Shown here one piece after another: positions 36,764 to 45,803 of a DNA stretch of 64,000 bases; positions within the stretch are counted from its first letter, which is position 1; every line of letters starts with the position of its first letter. A program made the position numbers and the translations under genes. The notes beneath the pieces were generated by a model. The model made no database searches. It saw nothing but the letters and a program-made list of their open reading frames with translations, and had not been told where the DNA came from. Source of the DNA: Planomicrobium stackebrandtii (GTDB lineage: Bacteria > Bacillota > Bacilli > Bacillales_A > Planococcaceae). The DNA lies in the NCBI RefSeq assembly GCF_030814955.1, contig NZ_JAUSWB010000001.1:434001-498000 (forward strand). The letters run 5' to 3'.

Positions 36764-37531
36764 TTATTTTTCCTCCTTGTTTCCATAAATTCTTTGGGCC
36801 AATTCAAGCCCGCGTGCTTTTGGATCCTTTTTCTTCTGCTTGTTTCCTTTTTGCATGCGTCCGGCAACGTACCCGCTCTTTTGCTTAGAAGATTTGTCAT
36901 CTTCTTCTTCATCATCGGCTTCATTTTTCGCACCGAAATGCTCAGGAAACTCAGCTTCTAACTCTTCGAAGAGCTCATCCAAGTTCTCCGGCTCGCCGTC
37001 TTCATCCAATTCAATGGAATCGACATCAAGCAAACGTGCAAGCAGCTTCGGATTGTGGCCGTTATCAACCGCAAACTCTTTCACTACCGCTTTCTTTTCT
37101 CTGCGTTCCGCACGCAGGAGGCGTTTTTGTTGCTCGACATCTTTAGATGGATCGTCATCCTCATCAGATTTTTTGCCGTCTTTCTTTTCAGCTGCCGCTT
37201 TTAGACGTTTAAATTCTTCCGGATCCACGCCATCGAATTTCTTCATGCGTTTGCCCAACTGATCTTTGAGCTTCTGATTGTACTGCTTTTTAAAGGCAGG
37301 ATTCTTCAGTAACTCATCTAAGCTTGGCTCGTCATCATCCGCGTCGTCATCGTCTCCAGAATCATCATTGTCGTCGTCAGAATCATCGTCGTCCCCTTCA
37401 TCTGCAAAGAACTGCAAATCAAGCTGGAGCGGCTTATATTGTTTCTCTTCCGTTGGAGCGGGAAGGTCGCTTTTAAATAGGTTTTGAATCATGGCCACAA
37501 GCCAAACGTACATGGTGTAAAACGATTTCAT
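36764..37531 (-). CDS. Scaffolding protein (DUF4355-like)
   Basis: 255 aa. An N-terminal hydrophobic stretch leads to LQLDLQFFADEG, the signature start of many Firmicute phage scaffolds, then an extremely acidic Asp/Ser tract (~residues 45-70) and a long charged coiled coil. It directs procapsid assembly and is lost from mature heads. ATG 37531 follows GAGGAGG; the longer in-frame start is rejected. Confidence 0.82.
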   Translation of the reverse strand: MKSFYTMYVWLVAMIQNLFKSDLPAPTEEKQYKPLQLDLQFFADEGDDDDSDDDNDDSGDDDDADDDEPSLDELLKNPAFKKQYNQKLKDQLGKRMKKFDGVDPEEFKRLKAAAEKKDGKKSDEDDDPSKDVEQQKRLLRAERREKKAVVKEFAVDNGHNPKLLARLLDVDSIELDEDGEPENLDELFEELEAEFPEHFGAKNEADDEEEDDKSSKQKSGYVAGRMQKGNKQKKKDPKARGLELAQRIYGNKEEK

Positions 37532-37650
37532 GTTATTACCTCCTCTGCGTAAGGTGCAGGAACCGATACTCACGAAGTTTAAAGTCGCCAATCGCGGATA
37601 TGGACTAGTCGTTACCCAACGACCAAAGGAGATGATGGATCACATCCTTC

Positions 37651-37791
37651 CTACCCGATAATATAATCATCGATTGCAAAAGAACGGCCGAACCACATTT
37701 TCCAAACTGTGAAGTGTCTGACTCCACCTTCTTCGTAATGAGTGCGGTAGGTTAGTGGCAGCAATTGCTTTAGGTACCATTTCAAATCCAT
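37651..37791 (-). CDS. Hypothetical 46-aa protein between minor capsid and scaffold genes
   Basis: 46 aa, MDLKWYLKQLLPLTYR..., Trp/Tyr-rich and basic. AAAGGTGGTG precedes ATG 37791. Short proteins of this type occur at the same spot in other siphophages but have no known role. The ~120 bp downstream to the scaffold hold only a 6-bp hairpin (37608-37623). Confidence 0.65.
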   Translation of the reverse strand: MDLKWYLKQLLPLTYRTHYEEGGVRHFTVWKMWFGRSFAIDDYIIG

Positions 37792-37831
37792 CACCACCTT
37801 TCAAATACATAAAAAAGAAGCAGCCGCATGG

Positions 37832-38926
37832 CTACTCCCCTGTTTTCGTCTGCATCAAGCTACGGTAATTCGATTGCAGTTCTTGGAACTTCGGACTGTT
37901 CGATCTCTTCATTCTTCTGAAAGCACCTAATGTCTTTGGTGCGTCCGCTCCTAAAGCCTGTTGCCAACGCATGAACTGTTTCTTTTCTGCATTCGCCTGA
38001 CGCCGTGCTGTTTGCTCTTTCTCATACGCGCGTTTTTGAGCAGCTGTACGATTATCCTTTTCAGGATCATATTGACCATTGCGCTTTTTCGCTTCTGCTA
38101 TTTCATCATCTGTTTTAAAGCGAGCTACAAAAGGCTGAACACCACAGCGATCATTCGGATGAAACGGCGGGAGCTTTATTCCGTTATCCCCGACCTTCGG
38201 ATAGCCTGGCGTATTGCCGGATAAACTGACAACAAGGTTGCGATATTTCGCACAGACGCCACACAAATCGCTATTGCCTACTATCTTCACCAAATCTTGC
38301 CCAGAATCCGTGTAACGATCAGCAGAGCCTTTGACAGCAGCATCACGCATCTTCGTTCGTGTGACAGTCATAGCGTAGAAATCGAGAGGCAATTCCTTAT
38401 TGTCTTTCGTCACGAAAGATGTAAGGCCGCCTTCAGAAAAGGACTTGGCCACCTTTGCCTGCATAACTTTGCGTGGATCGCCTATAATTAACCCTTTGGC
38501 AATATCCCCTTTGACGTTCGCAACCGTTTCATTGATATTGCTGATCGCGTTTAACTCAGCGGTCCGAAAAGCGGCTTGTAGGTCTGATAAGGTATCGTCC
38601 AGTATTTCTGCGACAGCATCCAGATGAATCTTCTTCTGATATTCTTTAGCGACAAGTCCGCCAACTGTCAAAGCGGCAGTTGCTTGGACAGCCACCCCAG
38701 CATTCACCAGAAGCCCAGTCGCTTGATCCACACCACCGAAATACTTCTCGATAATCAATTGCGGAATCGCTTCGAGGATGGCCGCTCCATAGCTTTCAAA
38801 TAACAATTGAATCTCTTCAGCCAATTCAGCTTGTTGCTCTTCTTCCGTTAAATCCTTTTCAGCAATAGCTATCGAGAGTTCCAGAATGATTTCTTCAAAG
38901 TATTTGAGCAGCTGCTCTTCATTCAT
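37832..38926 (-). CDS. Minor capsid / head morphogenesis protein
   Basis: 364 aa. Carries the SPP1 gp7 / phage_min_cap2 pattern: MTVTRTKMRDA followed by a Cys/His cluster (LCGVCAKYRN ... PPFHPNDRCGVQP) that probably binds zinc. Bound near the portal and needed for correct DNA delivery in relatives. GAGGAGTG site before ATG 38926. Confidence 0.85.
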   Translation of the reverse strand: MNEEQLLKYFEEIILELSIAIAEKDLTEEEQQAELAEEIQLLFESYGAAILEAIPQLIIEKYFGGVDQATGLLVNAGVAVQATAALTVGGLVAKEYQKKIHLDAVAEILDDTLSDLQAAFRTAELNAISNINETVANVKGDIAKGLIIGDPRKVMQAKVAKSFSEGGLTSFVTKDNKELPLDFYAMTVTRTKMRDAAVKGSADRYTDSGQDLVKIVGNSDLCGVCAKYRNLVVSLSGNTPGYPKVGDNGIKLPPFHPNDRCGVQPFVARFKTDDEIAEAKKRNGQYDPEKDNRTAAQKRAYEKEQTARRQANAEKKQFMRWQQALGADAPKTLGAFRRMKRSNSPKFQELQSNYRSLMQTKTGE

Positions 38927-38930
38927 AGAA

Positions 38931-40547
38931 TCACTCCTCTACGGTCTGACCATTAGCGTCTCGATTATCCATGTAATTGAGCAATGTACTGCGCCCGGCA
39001 GTCAAGGTCGTCGTATCATCCGATTGTTTCTCTGCTTCGATGCGCGCCATTTCATCTTCAATCCACTCATCAGAAGCATATGGATGAATATTACGAAGGG
39101 TTGTTTCAAGCGACTGGGCACCATCCTTGAAGGCTTTGATGTTCTCCTCCACCAGCTCTTTTCTGCTGTACGGAATCATTTCTCTCATTTCAATGTTTGG
39201 CTCTTCAATGATGATGCGCGGCTGCACTGCAGGATTCTTCTGCTTTTCCTCGTAGTGAACAAGCCACAAAGCTGACTCATAGAGCTCCTTTAAGAAAGCA
39301 ATGTATTCATCACGTATCTGCTCGGATTTCATAATGGATGTCAGCAGGTCGTACCATTTCGCTTCACCGGATTGGGCGCCGCTCCCTTCAGAGAACAAAT
39401 CGACCGCCTTTTCGCTGGTACGCGTTTCTGCGAGCATGTCCCGCTGTTGGGACCGTACCCACTCCATGTTGCCGATCTTCGTTGTGTCCAATTGAATGAG
39501 CTCCATGGCTTTCCCGTTTTCGTCGTAGGTAACGATATTTAAATCCCGATAATCAATGATTCCTTCTTCTTGATACCGCTCATATGATTTATCTTGAGCC
39601 GCTTGAAAGATTTCTTTTGAGACGGCCATCTTCGGCTCGCCATTCTTCGTGAAAATAGAAGAAGCCTTGGTCAACGTCCAGTTGATTTCATCCTGGCGAC
39701 CAAACTGTCCTTTTAACACGCTCTTCCCATTAGGCTCATCAAATGTCGGATCATTGGCCCAATACATAATAAATGGAGTGGAGCGGCCTTCATATATTTT
39801 AATGAGCTCTTCCATTCCAAGAATTCTTTTCGTTTCGTCTTCATCAAGCGCTCTTAAACTGGTGCTTGTTCCTAATTGATACAAGGTATTGCTCGTGATC
39901 AAAGAGCGGTCGTTTTCAGTGTTATCGATTTCCACGCGCTCTGTATAAACATGCAGATACTCGATGTCATCTTTTTTAAAGTAGTAGGGCAAATCAATTC
40001 CCAATCCATCTTCATGAGGGAAATACAGGTCCCGCTTTTTAAAATCAATACGAATGCCAATATCGTCCATCACGGGTACGCCGATAATGCCGCCGTCAAT
40101 CTGATGCTGCACCACGTTTTGCCAATGTCTAAATTTCAAACGGCTGTTCTTTGTGATCTGGTCAATGGTTTCCTGCTGCAAATCCTCGACTCTATTATTA
40201 ACCGCATCACCCTCAGGTCCTTCGATGATATTGTCCGACTCACTCTGCTCTTGCGTCCGCTCGTTATAGGCAATGGATGATTTCACATTCCCAATGGAGC
40301 GGCTGACATACGTTGCCGGAATCTCACAAATAGGCTTTGCTAAGTTAGCGATGATGTACGGCGTCTTAACATTCGCCGAGACTTTGCCGTCAATTTCATC
40401 AGCATCGTAAGCTTCCTCTTCCTCAATTAAGCGTTTCGCACGAGGGAAAAGATCAATATGCTGTCCGTTATATAGTTTTCGGTAATTGTGAATGTCGCCA
40501 TGCGCATCTTTGACTACCGCTTCGTTCCATTCTGTCCATTCGTTCAT
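38931..40547 (-). CDS. Portal protein
   Basis: 538 aa, SPP1 gp6-like portal. Forms the dodecameric DNA gate and the terminase dock. Seen: YNGQHIDLFPRA and NLAKPICEIPATYVSRS in the N-terminal half; ETRTSEKAVDLFSEGSGAQSG in the stem-wing region. Located between terminase and minor capsid genes as in A118/SPP1. GGGGGTATTAGAGC precedes the ATG. Confidence 0.92.
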   Translation of the reverse strand: MNEWTEWNEAVVKDAHGDIHNYRKLYNGQHIDLFPRAKRLIEEEEAYDADEIDGKVSANVKTPYIIANLAKPICEIPATYVSRSIGNVKSSIAYNERTQEQSESDNIIEGPEGDAVNNRVEDLQQETIDQITKNSRLKFRHWQNVVQHQIDGGIIGVPVMDDIGIRIDFKKRDLYFPHEDGLGIDLPYYFKKDDIEYLHVYTERVEIDNTENDRSLITSNTLYQLGTSTSLRALDEDETKRILGMEELIKIYEGRSTPFIMYWANDPTFDEPNGKSVLKGQFGRQDEINWTLTKASSIFTKNGEPKMAVSKEIFQAAQDKSYERYQEEGIIDYRDLNIVTYDENGKAMELIQLDTTKIGNMEWVRSQQRDMLAETRTSEKAVDLFSEGSGAQSGEAKWYDLLTSIMKSEQIRDEYIAFLKELYESALWLVHYEEKQKNPAVQPRIIIEEPNIEMREMIPYSRKELVEENIKAFKDGAQSLETTLRNIHPYASDEWIEDEMARIEAEKQSDDTTTLTAGRSTLLNYMDNRDANGQTVEE

Positions 40548-40550
40548 GCT

Positions 40551-41837
40551 CTAATACCCCCTCGCGCTACTGAATACTGAATCTCCTTTTAAATCCGCTA
40601 CCTCATAATCGTCCAAGCCATACCAGATGGCCGAGAGTGTGTGCGGATCAATAGAGAAATCATCTTCGACTATTTCATCTTGCTTATTGACCTTGAATGT
40701 TAAATCTTCCAGCTCGAAGATGGTGTTCTCGCATTCATCCGAGCAAATAATCTGTGTGAACCGCTTAACCTTTTTCGTGTACTGTAAGCGGGAGCCGGCA
40801 AACTTTTTCGCACCTTCCATACGAAAGCCGCTCTTACTAAAGTAGGCGATGGTCTTAGGTTCTGCTGGATCAGCCTTGATGTTCTCCCGCTTCAGGTGTT
40901 TCAAGTCCTCAGCGGTCACGTCGTCAGTCTGACGGTTCTTGTAGTATTCACCGAAGATGTAGAGGATTTGCTTCTCTCGATCCACGACCATGCGAACCAA
41001 TGCGTTATAGGATGTCTCGAAACCAAAGTCCATTCCGGTTCTCTTGAGTGGCCGTCTGATGCGTTCAATCTCAGCCATGACTTCACTATGCGATTTGACA
41101 CGGAATTGCGGAAAGACTCGAATACCATTTACACCAAACTGCCCTTTTCGAGCAATGCGGTGCAAGTCCGGATCGAACGCTTCCAGTTCGTCCAGCTGCT
41201 CCACATAGCTTTCGGGAAGGAATAAGTTGTCATCTGCTGTTGAATGATGATAATACGTATTGCCCACAACGATTGTGCGGCGTTTATAAAGTTCTTGGTC
41301 GTCCAGGACCAGGATCTTTTTCTTTTGGTCCTTAAAGAAATACTTGAATGTCCAATTGATTTCGCTCACAGGGTTCGTTGTTAAAATCATGAACAAATCC
41401 AAGAAAGGATGTCTCAGCCGTCCGAGCAATTCCTTAAAGCCTGAATACTTCACTTCTGAGCATTCCTCAATCCAGATAATCGATATGTTGTTAATGGATT
41501 TCAGCTTGGCTGTCTTGTCCATTCCTTTGAAGATGATCTTCGAACCATTTGGGAAGCGGATCTGCATGGGAGAAGTTACGCAGCGAATCCGATTTTCTAA
41601 TCCCAACTCATTGATGATTTCTTCAAGCAACGAATAGGTTGAATCCCGATGTGTGTCATAGACTTCCCTCACGACAAGAGCGGTTCGTTTCTCTTCCAGC
41701 AGCTTCATAATCAGCTTGAGAGCGGCATGGTAACTTTTCGAGCTCCCGTAACCGCCTACCAGGAATTGAAACTTCTGATTCCAGTCAAACAAAAAATCCT
41801 CGAAATGAGGATTGGCTTCTTTTTCAACGAGAACCAT
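40551..41837 (-). CDS. Terminase large subunit
   Basis: 428 aa, PBSX/SPP1-type TerL. The ATPase domain has Walker [10 protein letters not shown] (27-35) and Walker B IIWIEE (119-125); the C-terminal nuclease region starts around [15 protein letters not shown] with the first acidic residue of the RNase H-like site. It pumps DNA into the procapsid and cuts it. ATG overlaps the TerS stop. Confidence 0.95.
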   Translation of the reverse strand: MVLVEKEANPHFEDFLFDWNQKFQFLVGGYGSSKSYHAALKLIMKLLEEKRTALVVREVYDTHRDSTYSLLEEIINELGLENRIRCVTSPMQIRFPNGSKIIFKGMDKTAKLKSINNISIIWIEECSEVKYSGFKELLGRLRHPFLDLFMILTTNPVSEINWTFKYFFKDQKKKILVLDDQELYKRRTIVVGNTYYHHSTADDNLFLPESYVEQLDELEAFDPDLHRIARKGQFGVNGIRVFPQFRVKSHSEVMAEIERIRRPLKRTGMDFGFETSYNALVRMVVDREKQILYIFGEYYKNRQTDDVTAEDLKHLKRENIKADPAEPKTIAYFSKSGFRMEGAKKFAGSRLQYTKKVKRFTQIICSDECENTIFELEDLTFKVNKQDEIVEDDFSIDPHTLSAIWYGLDDYEVADLKGDSVFSSARGY

Positions 41838-42688
41838 CAGCGACCACCCTTTCGGCTGATCATGATTTCGATTGGGCCGCCGTCGTCATCGCCATTGATT
41901 TTTTCAATCTCGGCATTCGATTTTGCGATGTCGACTTTCAGCTTTTCTTTCTGCAACTGCTTCTTATCATCTTCAGACAATAAGTCGAAGTACTTCGAGA
42001 GCATCTCTAAAGCTTTCATCTTGTCAGCAAGCTTTACAGAAATGCCATCTCGACCCTGTTTAACTTCTGTAAGTAAGGATCCGTCAACTATTGCAGATTC
42101 ACCTAAATCCAAATACGTATACGGCTGCATGATTTGATCGCCGTTTCCATCTAAGAGTGGTTCGCCAGTAACAATATTGACTGCCGGTGATTCTCTTGTG
42201 CCGAATTGAACATAGTCCGTAATGTCAGAGAAAGCGATTTTGATATACTTCTCAAGAATATCCATCGCATCAATGAAGATGCCCTGTCGCATTTCACCTT
42301 TAAGCCGCCGTATTTCTTCGCCGACCTTACGATTTCTTACCAGTTCACTTCCGGTGACGTGCGCCCTGTCCGGACTATAGCCTGCTTTAATAGCTGCCAT
42401 TGTTTGATTAAAGCTCTTAATGTAGTAAATACAAAAAAGCCTCTGCTTATCGGTTAACCCTTCCGACTCAACAAAGACTTCTTTATCTTCTTTTGGTTTG
42501 GTAACGTTCCTTTTCGAATTAGTAACGTTCCCTTTGGAAGGTTCCCACTTATCTTGGCTCTTCCACTTACGTATTTGAGTATCAAGGACACCTAACCGTT
42601 CAGCAATATCCTTTAACTTAATATCGCCTTTATGCTTCTTCCATATCTCAAACGCTTCATCTCTGCGTGGATCTCTTTTTCTGGCCAT
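41837..42688 (-). CDS. Terminase small subunit
   Basis: 283 aa. N-terminal helix-turn-helix ([20 protein letters not shown]) and a terminase_2 core ([27 protein letters not shown]). It recognises the packaging site. Longer than the usual ~150-200 aa because of the N-terminal DNA-binding extension plus a C-terminal tail. ATG 42688 with GGCAGGTGATG. Confidence 0.92.
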   Translation of the reverse strand: MARKRDPRRDEAFEIWKKHKGDIKLKDIAERLGVLDTQIRKWKSQDKWEPSKGNVTNSKRNVTKPKEDKEVFVESEGLTDKQRLFCIYYIKSFNQTMAAIKAGYSPDRAHVTGSELVRNRKVGEEIRRLKGEMRQGIFIDAMDILEKYIKIAFSDITDYVQFGTRESPAVNIVTGEPLLDGNGDQIMQPYTYLDLGESAIVDGSLLTEVKQGRDGISVKLADKMKALEMLSKYFDLLSEDDKKQLQKEKLKVDIAKSNAEIEKINGDDDGGPIEIMISRKGGR

Positions 42689-42725
42689 TTACATCACCTG
42701 CCGCCCCCTTAATAAAATAACCCAT

Positions 42726-43172
42726 TTAATTTTCTACCCATGTCCAATAAGCAGGATTCACAGCAGCATAAGTGTAAAAATCATCATCTAAATAAAATTC
42801 TTCAAATTCATATTTTTTCAACCGTCGATAGGCACTCTTGCGTTTATCATCACTCGGACGAACAAACAAATACTCATTCTTTTTCAAACTATTTCTAAAC
42901 TGGATGATGATATCCAAAGACTTCTTCAACCCCTCAAGTCCACAACAGCCAGTAATCAATTCGTCATCCTGCTTGCTCGTATGATTAAACCAGTCATTTG
43001 CTTGCTTGCGAGTTTTGGAAATCATTACCGCTACATTCCAGACATCTACTTCTTTTTCAAGTACCGATTCTCTATTGCGAAAGAAGTAAACATTCAAGAG
43101 CTGGCCGTTGCTAAGAGCTTCACAATACCGAACCTCAGATTTCTTGCGTTTCACTAAATCTTTCAAAGGCAT
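42726..43172 (-). CDS. Hypothetical protein, 148 aa
   Basis: 148-aa basic protein with several aromatic residues and Cys-Cys-Gly in the middle; no membrane segment. GAGGAGTG precedes ATG 43172. It lies between the ArpU-like regulator and the terminase small subunit, where many phages have HNH endonucleases, but I see no HNH motif. Function unknown. Confidence 0.6.
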   Translation of the reverse strand: MPLKDLVKRKKSEVRYCEALSNGQLLNVYFFRNRESVLEKEVDVWNVAVMISKTRKQANDWFNHTSKQDDELITGCCGLEGLKKSLDIIIQFRNSLKKNEYLFVRPSDDKRKSAYRRLKKYEFEEFYLDDDFYTYAAVNPAYWTWVEN

Positions 43173-43206
43173 TCACTCCTCTATGCTAGTCGCGTTTTTA
43201 GACATA

Positions 43207-43231
43207 ATAAAAACGCCTCCGAAGAGACGTT
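43207..43231 (-). terminator. Intrinsic terminator
   Basis: Minus-strand stem AACGTCTC-TTCG-GAGGCGTT then T-rich tract, downstream of the 82-aa gene. Confidence 0.82.
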
Positions 43232-43245
43232 CATAATTTCAAAAA

Positions 43246-43494
43246 CTAATTTTTTAGGCTACCATGCGGCACTAATCCGGGCACTAATCTGTTTGCCATA
43301 AAAGAAGTCGTTCTACCGCAATTACTGCACCCAGTCATGATAGCAGGCATTATTCCTCCACTTGCTTGTTTGTAAACTATTATTTCGTCAACTATAACCG
43401 CACCCTTAGTGCCACATTCTTTACAAATCAAATCAATACCTTTTTCTAATAGAGCTTGCTCTACTTGTTTTAATTGTTCTTCAGATAATTTCAT
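43246..43494 (-). CDS. Zinc-ribbon-like small protein, 82 aa
   Basis: 82 aa. Two Cys pairs (CKECG at ~24 and CSNCG at ~57) make a likely zinc ribbon. ATG 43494 (MKLSEEQLK) has GGAGGTGATAAG upstream; the longer reading through a hydrophobic stretch is rejected. Could be a small transcription-related or DNA-binding factor. Bounded by terminators on both sides, so it has its own promoter in 43495-43571, or is read through. Confidence 0.65.
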   Translation of the reverse strand: MKLSEEQLKQVEQALLEKGIDLICKECGTKGAVIVDEIIVYKQASGGIMPAIMTGCSNCGRTTSFMANRLVPGLVPHGSLKN

Positions 43495-43571
43495 TCTTAT
43501 CACCTCCTCCATATTATTAAAATTCGTTAGAGGAGTAATAAAAACCTTTAAATACAATATTACCCACAAAA

Positions 43572-43606
43572 TAAAAAAGTCTAAGCACCTCCAAGTGACG
43601 GTGCTC
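43572..43606 (-). terminator. Candidate terminator after the ArpU-like gene
   Basis: Minus-strand stem AGCACC / GGTGCT with a 10-nt loop, T6 five bases later. The 97 bp to its right (43609-43705) have no gene but contain repeated GGCAGGT words. Confidence 0.55.
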
Positions 43607-43705
43607 AAAGCCCCAGTGATAGGGGTTAAATTCCGTATTCAATTGAACGTGCAGCCAGGTGTATCACTCGAACAACCTGCCTACCCGTACCTGCCTTCCA
43701 GTGTA

Positions 43706-44158
43706 CTATGCGCATTTGTCGCAATTCAACAATTGACTAAAATGGCCGTTTTGGCATAATTGGCTGATAATGTCTTCTTTAACTTCTCTTACTTTGTCCC
43801 GGGATATTTCAAGATGGCTGCCGATCTTCCGGTAACTCATTCCTTCGAGCATGCAATCAAATACAATTTTGTTCTTTTCTCCTGCTAAGAAATCGGGCGC
43901 CTTCTCTACCGCATAGATATAAGACTCGTATTTCTTTAAGCGATCCCACTGTCGTTTATCGCGCAGATCCATAGCGTCCATTTCTTCTACGCTGCGGATG
44001 GAGGAACCTTTCGGCATAGCAGCATCAATTCCGTACTGAGCAACTCCCCAACTGTTCATGGGAACCTGGTAGCCGTAAATGATTAGTTGCAGCCGTGTTA
44101 CTTCATTTTTTATCCAGCGATAATCCCTGATCAATTGCTCCATGTCATTGAATGTCAT
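43706..44158 (-). CDS. ArpU/DUF1492-type phage transcriptional regulator
   Basis: 150 aa. The C-terminal helix-turn-helix (YRKIGSHLEISRDKVREVK) is like sigma factor region 4; the N-terminal helix set (MEQLIRDYRWIKNEV) fits DUF1492. Such proteins control late gene expression and stand just before the terminase genes, as here. ATG 44158 with AGGGGGAATC. Confidence 0.75.
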   Translation of the reverse strand: MTFNDMEQLIRDYRWIKNEVTRLQLIIYGYQVPMNSWGVAQYGIDAAMPKGSSIRSVEEMDAMDLRDKRQWDRLKKYESYIYAVEKAPDFLAGEKNKIVFDCMLEGMSYRKIGSHLEISRDKVREVKEDIISQLCQNGHFSQLLNCDKCA

Positions 44159-44169
44159 TCTGATTCCCC

Positions 44170-44361
44170 CTATCGTTTTCTCCGGACAGTGCCGCCTTGC
44201 TTTTGATAAGTCGGACGATTTAAGCCCATTAATTCTTCCCATTCTTTGCGGCTATAGGTTTCTTTTATCTGTCTGTTAGTATTTGCATTTGGTTTTTGTT
44301 CAATGCGTCCTGGACCATCTGAGAGTCCTTTTTCTGTAAGTGGCTGCTGAATTGTTCTCAT
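44170..44361 (-). CDS. Hypothetical basic protein, 63 aa
   Basis: 63-aa basic, Gln/Arg-rich, probably disordered, ending GGTVRRKR. ATG 44361 has AAAGGAGAG about 10 nt upstream. Precedes the ArpU-like gene by 11 bp. No family recognised. Confidence 0.5.
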   Translation of the reverse strand: MRTIQQPLTEKGLSDGPGRIEQKPNANTNRQIKETYSRKEWEELMGLNRPTYQKQGGTVRRKR

Positions 44362-44385
44362 GACCCCATCTCTCCTTTTAAGTAA

Positions 44386-44431
44386 ATAAAAAAGAGGACA
44401 CAAAACAGCGGTTAAGCTGTCATGTGTCCTC
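44386..44431 (-). terminator. Strong terminator separating early and late genes
   Basis: Minus-strand stem AGGACACA..GACAGC / GCTGT..TGTGTCCT followed by CTTTTTTATTT. It follows the 155-aa membrane-anchored gene and may end the early transcript. Confidence 0.85.
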
Positions 44432-44447
44432 CAGTTGTCTGGTGGGA

Positions 44448-44915
44448 CTATAAATATGTTTTATTAATTCTCAATTTTAGATTATTATAATATTCCTTTG
44501 CTTCTAAATATACTTCATCATAATGAAACTTAATTCCCTCTGTAACATCTAATATCATTAGGTAATTTAAACTCTTAATCGAGAAATTTAATTCTCCTAA
44601 GTCTGCGATTAATTCTAGTGGTGAGCTATTTTTTATTTTATTAACATACAATTCATTTATTTCATATAAACGAGCTAGATTAAAATCTACCTTCACATCA
44701 TCGACCGCTTCATAGTAATCTTCAATTGAGTTCAATGCTTGATCAATTTCCGGCAAAAAGTCGCTCAATATAATGCGAATAACCTCTTCGTGTTTTTCTT
44801 TTAAATCAGATTTTCTTTTTATCTTAAGCTCTATAAATTTGCCTGCCACAGGTAGCGATGCACCTAATAGCGCACTAAGCAAAGCTGTAATCATAACTAT
44901 TATTTCACTACTCAA
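44448..44915 (-). CDS. Membrane-anchored helical protein, 155 aa
   Basis: 155 aa. One N-terminal membrane helix (residues ~6-26) and a ~125-residue helical cytosolic domain with Lys/Glu-rich segments. TTG 44915 with GAGGGGG upstream, overlapping the DUF3954 stop. AT-rich. No family recognised; the anchor plus helical domain would fit a superinfection-exclusion or signalling role, but nothing confirms it. Confidence 0.6.
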   Translation of the reverse strand: MSSEIIVMITALLSALLGASLPVAGKFIELKIKRKSDLKEKHEEVIRIILSDFLPEIDQALNSIEDYYEAVDDVKVDFNLARLYEINELYVNKIKNSSPLELIADLGELNFSIKSLNYLMILDVTEGIKFHYDEVYLEAKEYYNNLKLRINKTYL

Positions 44916-45109
44916 AACTCTTCCCCCTCATCAAAATTCACATGCTTAACTTTCCCGCCATGCGTCTTGATACGCGTTTCAGCATATGGAGGAAGCTCAC
45001 CCATCTTAACTCGGCCTTCTGAAATAATCAGAACACAATTTATGGGTAACTTCATTATATCCAACTTTAGTTCCCCTGTCTCGGAAATTTCTACCGGTTC
45101 CATCCTCAA
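44912..45109 (-). CDS. DUF3954-like small protein
   Basis: 65-aa beta-rich protein (VLIISEGRVKMGELPPYAETRIKTHGGKV) resembling DUF3954 proteins found in Firmicute phage early regions. TTG 45109 has GGAGGG 7 nt upstream; ATG 45103 is the alternative. Function unknown. Confidence 0.65.
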   Translation of the reverse strand: MRMEPVEISETGELKLDIMKLPINCVLIISEGRVKMGELPPYAETRIKTHGGKVKHVNFDEGEEF

Positions 45110-45125
45110 AATTGTTCCCTCCTAT

Positions 45126-45134
45126 GGTATAATT
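45126..45134 (+). promoter_or_regulatory. Extended -10 promoter for the plus-strand membrane gene
   Basis: TGGTATAAT (TGn + TATAAT at 45129-45134) 46 bp before the GTG start at 45180; no good -35. It overlaps the ribosome site region of the divergent DUF3954 gene. Confidence 0.55.
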
Positions 45135-45179
45135 TTCTATATTTACAATTAGCCTAGCTCGCTAAATAACAACGAAAGA

Positions 45180-45758
45180 GTGATTATTATCGTAGCAATT
45201 GGAATTATTTCAGGAGTAATTGCATTATTAGTTACTTGTATTAGCTTCCTAATTAAGTACAATTCTTTAAATTCTAAATCCGAACTAAGTCAGGCCTTTT
45301 TTACGGATGAACTAAAATTGAAAGTTTATTATTATAGACTTTCTATGCTTTCTTTCATCATTTTCATCGAGGCTTTTTGTATTATTATGCTTTTTTCTGG
45401 TATTGAAAATGAAGTTATTGACTTCAATTACGTTGTGGCTGTATTCATTCTCTCTTTGCTCATAGCTTTAGTATCATTTTTACTCGTGGGTAAAATCATT
45501 AAAGTAGTTCAAAACTTTCGCATTAAGAGTCATTACAAATTTCAAATAGTTCTGCCTGAAGTCGATAGTGATAACCTTTATATTATTCGAATGTATAATA
45601 AAGATATATGCATTTGTTCGAAAGATCCCAATTCTGAAATTAATGAAGAAAGTGAAAAAACCTATTTAATTCCTCTTGAAGACATTATGAAAAAAGAATT
45701 GACTAAAACTACATGGCCATTACCCGAGATGAATCTTTTACAAAAAATTTTCAACTGA
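45180..45758 (+). CDS. Isolated plus-strand membrane protein, 192 aa
   Basis: 192 aa with three transmembrane helices (~2-25, ~54-74, ~84-108) and an ~80-residue soluble C-terminal domain rich in beta strands (FQIVLPEVDSDNLYIIRMYN...KTYLIPLED). GTG start with weak GAAAGAG. It is the only plus-strand gene inside the 42-kb minus-strand block, with its own extended -10 promoter and a strong bidirectional terminator: a typical moron expressed in the lysogen. Function unknown; superinfection exclusion is one possibility. Confidence 0.65.
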   Translation: MIIIVAIGIISGVIALLVTCISFLIKYNSLNSKSELSQAFFTDELKLKVYYYRLSMLSFIIFIEAFCIIMLFSGIENEVIDFNYVVAVFILSLLIALVSFLLVGKIIKVVQNFRIKSHYKFQIVLPEVDSDNLYIIRMYNKDICICSKDPNSEINEESEKTYLIPLEDIMKKELTKTTWPLPEMNLLQKIFN

Positions 45759-45762
45759 ACGA

Positions 45763-45803
45763 AACATATACCTGTTCTTAAAAATGAACAGGTATATGTT
45801 TTA
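45763..45803. terminator. Bidirectional terminator with 15-bp perfect stem
   Basis: AACATATACCTGTTC / GAACAGGTATATGTT flanks an 8-nt loop between the convergent 192-aa membrane gene and the rusA gene. Confidence 0.9.

Noticed and set aside
36840..37487. Ser-rich plus-strand frames opposite the scaffold gene
   Set aside because: They arise from the Asp/Glu codon runs of the scaffold read on the other strand.
37608..37623. Small perfect hairpin GTCGTT-ACCC-AACGAC
   Set aside because: Only 6 bp, no T-run, no match to a tRNA or riboswitch; not enough to call an element.
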